Shown: piece after piece, positions 59,771 through 64,000 of the stretch | Layout of the letters: each line of letters opens with the position of its first letter | How positions within the stretch are numbered: position 1 is the stretch's first letter | The notes under the pieces: model-generated | The model's database searches: none | Told to the model about the DNA's origin: nothing | What the model saw: the letters and a program-made list of their open reading frames with translations, nothing else | From: Solen grandis | Lineage: Eukaryota > Mollusca > Bivalvia > Adapedonta > Solenidae | Reading direction: 5' to 3' | DNA length: 64,000 nucleotides | Assembly: GCA_021229015.1 (NCBI GenBank) | Contig: CM037795.1 | Span: 15,047,362 to 15,111,361, forward strand | Made by a program: the position numbers and the translations under genes

Positions 59771-60966
59771 AAGGGTCTAACGTTACTTGCTAATAATTCG
59801 TCGTTTGGAAATATAATCATTCCGTTATTCTTGTCATGGGAGTGTAAGTCATTGTATCCTAGACCGATCGACGGTCATTCTATAACACCTGTCGTCAAAA
59901 CTTCGATTTGCCATCTGATAGCTATAAAGTTGTGTTTGTAGAGCTCTTCATGTCACTAATATCAAATTATCCTGTTGTGAAGATTCTAACTCTAATCTTG
60001 AACAGTGTTTGCATGTTCAAGATAACCTGTTCATTTCATGCTATACCATAAAGTAAAAATATTGAACCAAGGTCTCTTCATATATAGTAGTAAAGAGAAC
60101 TTTATTGAACACACTAAACGCATATAGATATAATAACTGTCATTCAGATTGAATGTTGATCAAACTTAAAATAATTTTGAATCAATTCTTTAAAATCGAT
60201 TGAGGAATTTTACAACATACCGGTTATCTCGTAAATTATTATTTACCGCGTAAGGCGCCTTGAAGGTGTTGATAGAAACCTTGCCCCCCCCCCCCCCCCC
60301 CGGTTGAAAACAAATGCTGTTATTTTATCAAAGTTCAGTGAATATTAATTGATTATTTAGGTTTATAGATGTTTCAATGTTTCATTTATATATTACATAT
60401 CTGCGTTGAGTGTGTGTATAATATGGATTAACTTAGATTAATTCTTTATGCATCACAACCACTAGCAAGGCCACTATGGGCGGGGATAACCGCCAGTTCA
60501 TTTCTTTTACAAATTGAGGTTTCACAAACTTATTACAATTTTATCATGCTTTTTATACTTACAAAAATTCTTATTACAATTTCAAAGTGCTTATCACAAC
60601 CTTGAAATTGTTACTTAAACATTTCACTTTTAACGGCATAGTTTTGTCTGCCATATTTACGTTAAAAATTTAAGTTGAAGTTAGCGTTCGTATGTTACAA
60701 ATTGTTAAATTGTAGTTTTCACTTGCTTATTTTGGACTTTTGATTTGCATTTAAGATTGAAAACGTTTGTTTTAGTCGGAAAGTTCTGCTACAGACCAGG
60801 TGTCAGAGCCTTTTTAAGCTACTGGGCATGGCTGGGCTGGTCTCCAAGAGACGTTTTGTGCATGTGCAATATTCGGAAGGAATCTTCAGTCCGTCTGAGA
60901 TTTTCATCTGGGCTCAAATTTCCAACATCTTGTATCGTAATATCATAGGTATATGTGGTAAAGAGA
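59771..60966. other. Flank without recognised gene; poly(C) tract
   Basis: A run of 18 C lies at 60284-60301. A small degenerate repeat of CTTATTACAATTT occurs at about 60528-60620. No exon or RNA recognised. Confidence 0.5.
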
Positions 60967-61254
60967 CCGGTCCCGGCGGCAGAGTGGTTAGAGCGTTCGT
61001 CCCGGAATCGGGAGGTCGTGGGTTAGATCCCCGGCCGCACATACCAAAGTCATAAAATAGCTCCCTTGTTTGGCTTTCGGCATATAAGGGCAGTTCCAAC
61101 ACTGGCTGACTCGGTGTCAGGATAATGTGACTGGGTGTGGTATCATGCCACATGTCTACGGCGTGATGCTGCAGTGTGGCAGCACTATATCTGTCTCAAG
61201 TACACAAAGTCTCCAAATGACTGAAATACCGTCGGCGGGACGTTAACCTCAAAC
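60967..61254 (+). mobile_element. tRNA-derived SINE, full-length plus-strand copy
   Basis: Head GGCAGAGTGGTTAGAGCG (A box) and GTGGGTTAGATCCCC (B box), then a body with GGTGTCAGGATAATGTGAC and ATGTCTACGGCGTGATGC. The 3' end is GGCGGGACGTTAACC, as in many metazoan SINEs. The head resembles a tRNA but lacks the pairing to be a functional tRNA gene. Confidence 0.85.
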
Positions 61255-61259
61255 AGACT

Positions 61260-61620
61260 CGATGGAAACATAAGTCTGTCTAGTCTGATTTCGACCCGTT
61301 CTCCGATTACCAACCTGAAGTATATCTAAGCTATACAAGACTATCAGGTGATTGTTCTGACATTTATACACAAACTCAAATTTGCTACCAATGTGTACGA
61401 GTACTTTCCGAAGTATGTACGGTAGTGATGGAAAAAATTTCAGCCCGTGTACAAGTAAGTTGAGATTTCCACCCGGGCTTAGATATACGAGTAATATCAC
61501 ATGGCAAATATGGAATGACTGGTCCGATAGAAACATCAGCCCGTCTATAAGAAGGCTTAGATCTCCACCCAGGCTCATGTAAACGATTAATATCGCCCTT
61601 ATAATGAGTCTACTGAAATC
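61260..61620. repeat. Degenerate tandem repeat of about 85-120 bp
   Basis: Blocks with GATGGAAAC/GATAGAAACATCAGCCCGT, then AGATTTCCACCCGGGCT/AGATCTCCACCCAGGCT, then ACGAGTAATATC/ACGATTAATATCG recur two to three times. The open frames on both strands follow from the repeat. Confidence 0.6.
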
Positions 61621-62030
61621 AACACTGACCCATTTTGTCATGTTGCCTTGTGACAGCTAGCGGATGCTCTATCGGTAGTGGGTCTCGGAAACATCAGGGG
61701 ACTGGTGACGGCATGTGTCCCCTGTGCCCCCACCTCCGATGAATCCGGGCCTGTAAATGTTCAATAAATGTGAACATACAAAATGTATTGTTTGTCGTTT
61801 CTGTTAGAATCTATAAAATTAGTGTTCATATGCCAGTAGTCCATTTTTGTGTGTTCGAAATTTGTGATATCGTTCTACTTTCGGTTTGGCGATATCCCCT
61901 ACAGAGGTTTATCTATGTTAGACGTCACCTTAAAAACACTTACTAAGCAAAAAAATAGTAAAATCGTTACATAGAGCACGAAGAAAACGGGAACATGTGA
62001 CGTTGCAACACTTTGTCTGAGCAACTTGGC
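61621..62030. other. Flank without recognised features
   Basis: No exon, repeat family or RNA recognised. Confidence 0.5.
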
Positions 62031-62228
62031 CCTGGGAATAAAAGTGAAAGTGTTATTTATTTATTTATTTATTTATTTATTTTCAAATTCGATGTATATT
62101 TTTATGCTTCCCTGGAAACAAAAAAGTTTTTAGTATGATGGAGATGCATTCTGAAATGTATCTGGGGATGGAAGTGAAAGTGTTTTTACATGTATTTATT
62201 AAATCCGATATATATATATTTTTAAACT
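62031..62228 (+). repeat. Diverged tandem duplication with (TTTA)n
   Basis: CTGGGAATAAAAGTGAAAGTG with a (TTTA)n run and ATTCGATGTATATTTTT is followed, about 130 bp later, by CTGGGGATGGAAGTGAAAGTG and ATCCGATATATATATATTTTT. Confidence 0.6.
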
Positions 62229-62230
62229 TG

Positions 62231-62580
62231 AAGGCTATGGCCAGAGTGCGCTTTTCAACCTTTGCCGAAATTTTTGCAAGTCAACAACACGATCGGGAAT
62301 GTGTCACAGAAAGGTCGCCGAACATTCGAATATCCCGGAATGCCCCCACCCCCAATTTTTCGGCGAGACATCACCGAAGCATCGGGGGTTCCTCGCAGAA
62401 AAAAAAATATTTCGCGGAGGCTCCGCGAATGCTTCCCCGGAGCTCCACGTATGTTTCCCGGCCTGTTTTCCCGATTAAACATCGGGGAAAATTTCAATGC
62501 AAGCAATGATTTTCTTTCTTTCTTTTTTTCAGTTCTTCCAAAGGCCTCCACTCTAAATGCCAAGTGGGATCTAGCCTTAA
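62231..62580. mobile_element. Possible MITE with GC-rich hairpin
   Basis: The ends AAGGCTATGGCCAGAGTGCG and (inverted) AAGGCTAGATCCCACTTGGC match in about two thirds of positions. The interior is GC-rich against an AT-rich background. It has a perfect hairpin TTCGCGGAG/CTCCGCGAA around one base (about 62411-62429). Overlapping open frames on both strands are explained by the GC content. Target duplication unclear. Confidence 0.4.
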
Positions 62581-62864
62581 GCATTGAGCGATATATTTTA
62601 TCTTCTACCTGCGGAAAGCTATGTTGTGCAATTATAGTGATTACAGTTGTATTTACAGGACAGGATAAAAAAAAAAAAATAAATAAATAAATAACGGTGG
62701 TGGACTGATAAAATATTTAATAAATGTTTTCTGCCCCCACCCCACCCATCCGAAAGAAAGTGACTTGTGTTCAGTATTAATTAGTGAATGAATTGAATAA
62801 TCATGTATTTTAGATTTTAGATATAACAGTGTAAAAGACAGTTTTGTTCAAGACGAAGAAAAAT

Positions 62865-63000
62865 TGCGGTAGGTCGGTGGTTCTACCCGGGTACCTCTGT
62901 GTACTCGGGGTCTTCCTCCACCTGTTATTAGCTGGACGTCGCTATATGATTGAAATACTATCGCAGCGACGGTAAACTCCAATACAACAACAACAACAAC
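62865..63000 (+). mobile_element. SINE with (CAA)n tail, second copy
   Basis: Nearly identical to the SINE at 1116-1262. It is flanked by a duplication of ACGAAGAAAAA (about 62853 and 62999). Confidence 0.75.
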
Positions 63001-64000
63001 GAAGAAAAAAAATCAATTTTCGCCTTAGAAATATTTTGTCAAAATGTATAAAGGAATATATGTTGGTATTAGGTTTGAACTTGTTAATTTTGTTTCTCTA
63101 ACTGTCGATCTGAAAGCAATCTTCACACAGAGTTTGCCAGAAAAAAATCAGGCTCATATTTTAAGATCGGACGGTTGCAGAAAGTGAGGGCCTCTTCCAC
63201 GTGTCGGTTTTTTTTTTTATCTTTTGAAAATTTATCCGTTTTATTTCGCACATAAATTGTGTTTTCTTTGATTAGTATTTCGTATTCATTGACCTATCAG
63301 TAACATTGCTCAATGACTGATTACCTGGATTTGGTTTGAGTAAGTGACTATAATCTACATGTTCATATACATTGTCCCAAAATATGTCTGATTAAAATTT
63401 TTCAAATTCTTTCATATCTTTTTCAATTTTTATAAATCGAAAATACACATAGATTATTATAATCGTAAATATTAAAAAGTGAACATGAGGACATAAGGAT
63501 CTACTATTTGCATCTATTCCTTTCCGGGAGTAAGTTAAGAAGAACTAAATTGTTTCATAAAAATCAAACTTTAAATTAGTAAAGCTGATGACATTTAGAA
63601 ACATAACTTATTTCTGACTACTCTACAGAATACTAAGATTTTAACCAAATCCCCCCCCCCCCCCCCAAAAAAAAATAATAATAATAATAATAATAAGAAG
63701 AAGAAGAAGAAAATAATAATAAAATATAATTATAATAAAAATAATAATAATAATAACTTTTTGAAAAACATAATCGGCAATTTTTCATCCTTAATTCTGG
63801 GACCTTTTACTATTTCTTGGACCAATGATGATTATTCCAGCTTTATTATTTATACATCATTTAAACGCAGAAAAGTGCAAAAAGTACCTCTATCGGGTCT
63901 TTCAGATATGTTTGTATATCAGTAAGACGGCTTTCCCCAAGTTAAATAAAGCATATGACACGTTGCAACCACATTTTGGAACATTTTCTATCTATTTTGC
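63001..64000. other. AT-rich end of window with homopolymer and AAT/AAG microsatellites
   Basis: A run of 16 C lies at 63651-63666, followed by an A run and mixed (AAT)n/(AAG)n to about 63755. Nothing coding recognised. Confidence 0.6.

Noticed and set aside
60967..61040. tRNA gene
   Set aside because: It has A- and B-box-like motifs but no proper cloverleaf pairing, and it continues into a SINE body seen in other copies.
61249..61641. 130-residue minus-strand frame with internal repeats
   Set aside because: It follows a degenerate minisatellite and overlaps the SINE tail; a complementary frame is equally open.
62135..62690. Overlapping frames of 109-142 residues on both strands
   Set aside because: They fall in a GC-rich MITE-like element with inverted ends and a hairpin; open frames on several frames at once reflect composition.

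Overview
The window looks like nuclear DNA of a marine bivalve mollusc. It is AT-rich, intron-rich at its one gene, and packed with short non-autonomous repeats of the 'pearl'/helentron-like type (short palindromic head, tandem cores of about 160 bp, ACGG-type microsatellite, inverted tail) known from oysters, clams and mussels. The taxon is inferred from repeat style and Rab4 exon sequence; species is not claimed.

Bases 1-44,597 hold almost no genes. They form a head-to-tail array of about a dozen related units, called family D here. Each unit opens with an AACTAGA leader, a small perfect hairpin and the motif AGGACTTTCTGC, and is filled with modules of roughly 300-460 bp. Many units close with a (GAA)-rich stretch or a hairpin tail carrying GCAGAAAGTCC. 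The modules are full of the palindromic octamer TGACGTCA (the CRE/ATF site), often doubled or tripled. Two long units (926-6889 and 17119-32349) are diverged duplicates. The second is split by a 9.3 kb Ty3/Gypsy LTR retrotransposon (20988-30280) with a TAAA target duplication, and the first preserves the matching empty site. Gag, protease, reverse transcriptase, RNase H and integrase are all recognisable but broken by frameshifts and stops.

A 100-N scaffold gap lies at 44598-44697. From 48,625 to 58,087 on the minus strand sits the only host gene I can support: a Rab4 small GTPase with six exons found (start codon through the fifth G motif). Its C-terminal prenylated exon was not found in the window and may lie in or beyond the gap. 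Its introns carry MITEs (pogo/Tigger-like and piggyBac-like, one nested in the other), tRNA-derived SINEs and four more pearl-like elements from three families.

From 58,100 to 64,000 is the 5' flank of Rab4: a possible promoter with a CRE-like site, one more pearl-like family, two SINE copies, minisatellites and homopolymer tracts, with no further gene recognised. The most interesting features are the covarying head hairpins of the family D units, the very high density of perfect CRE octamers, and the shared architecture of several sequence-unrelated repeat families.
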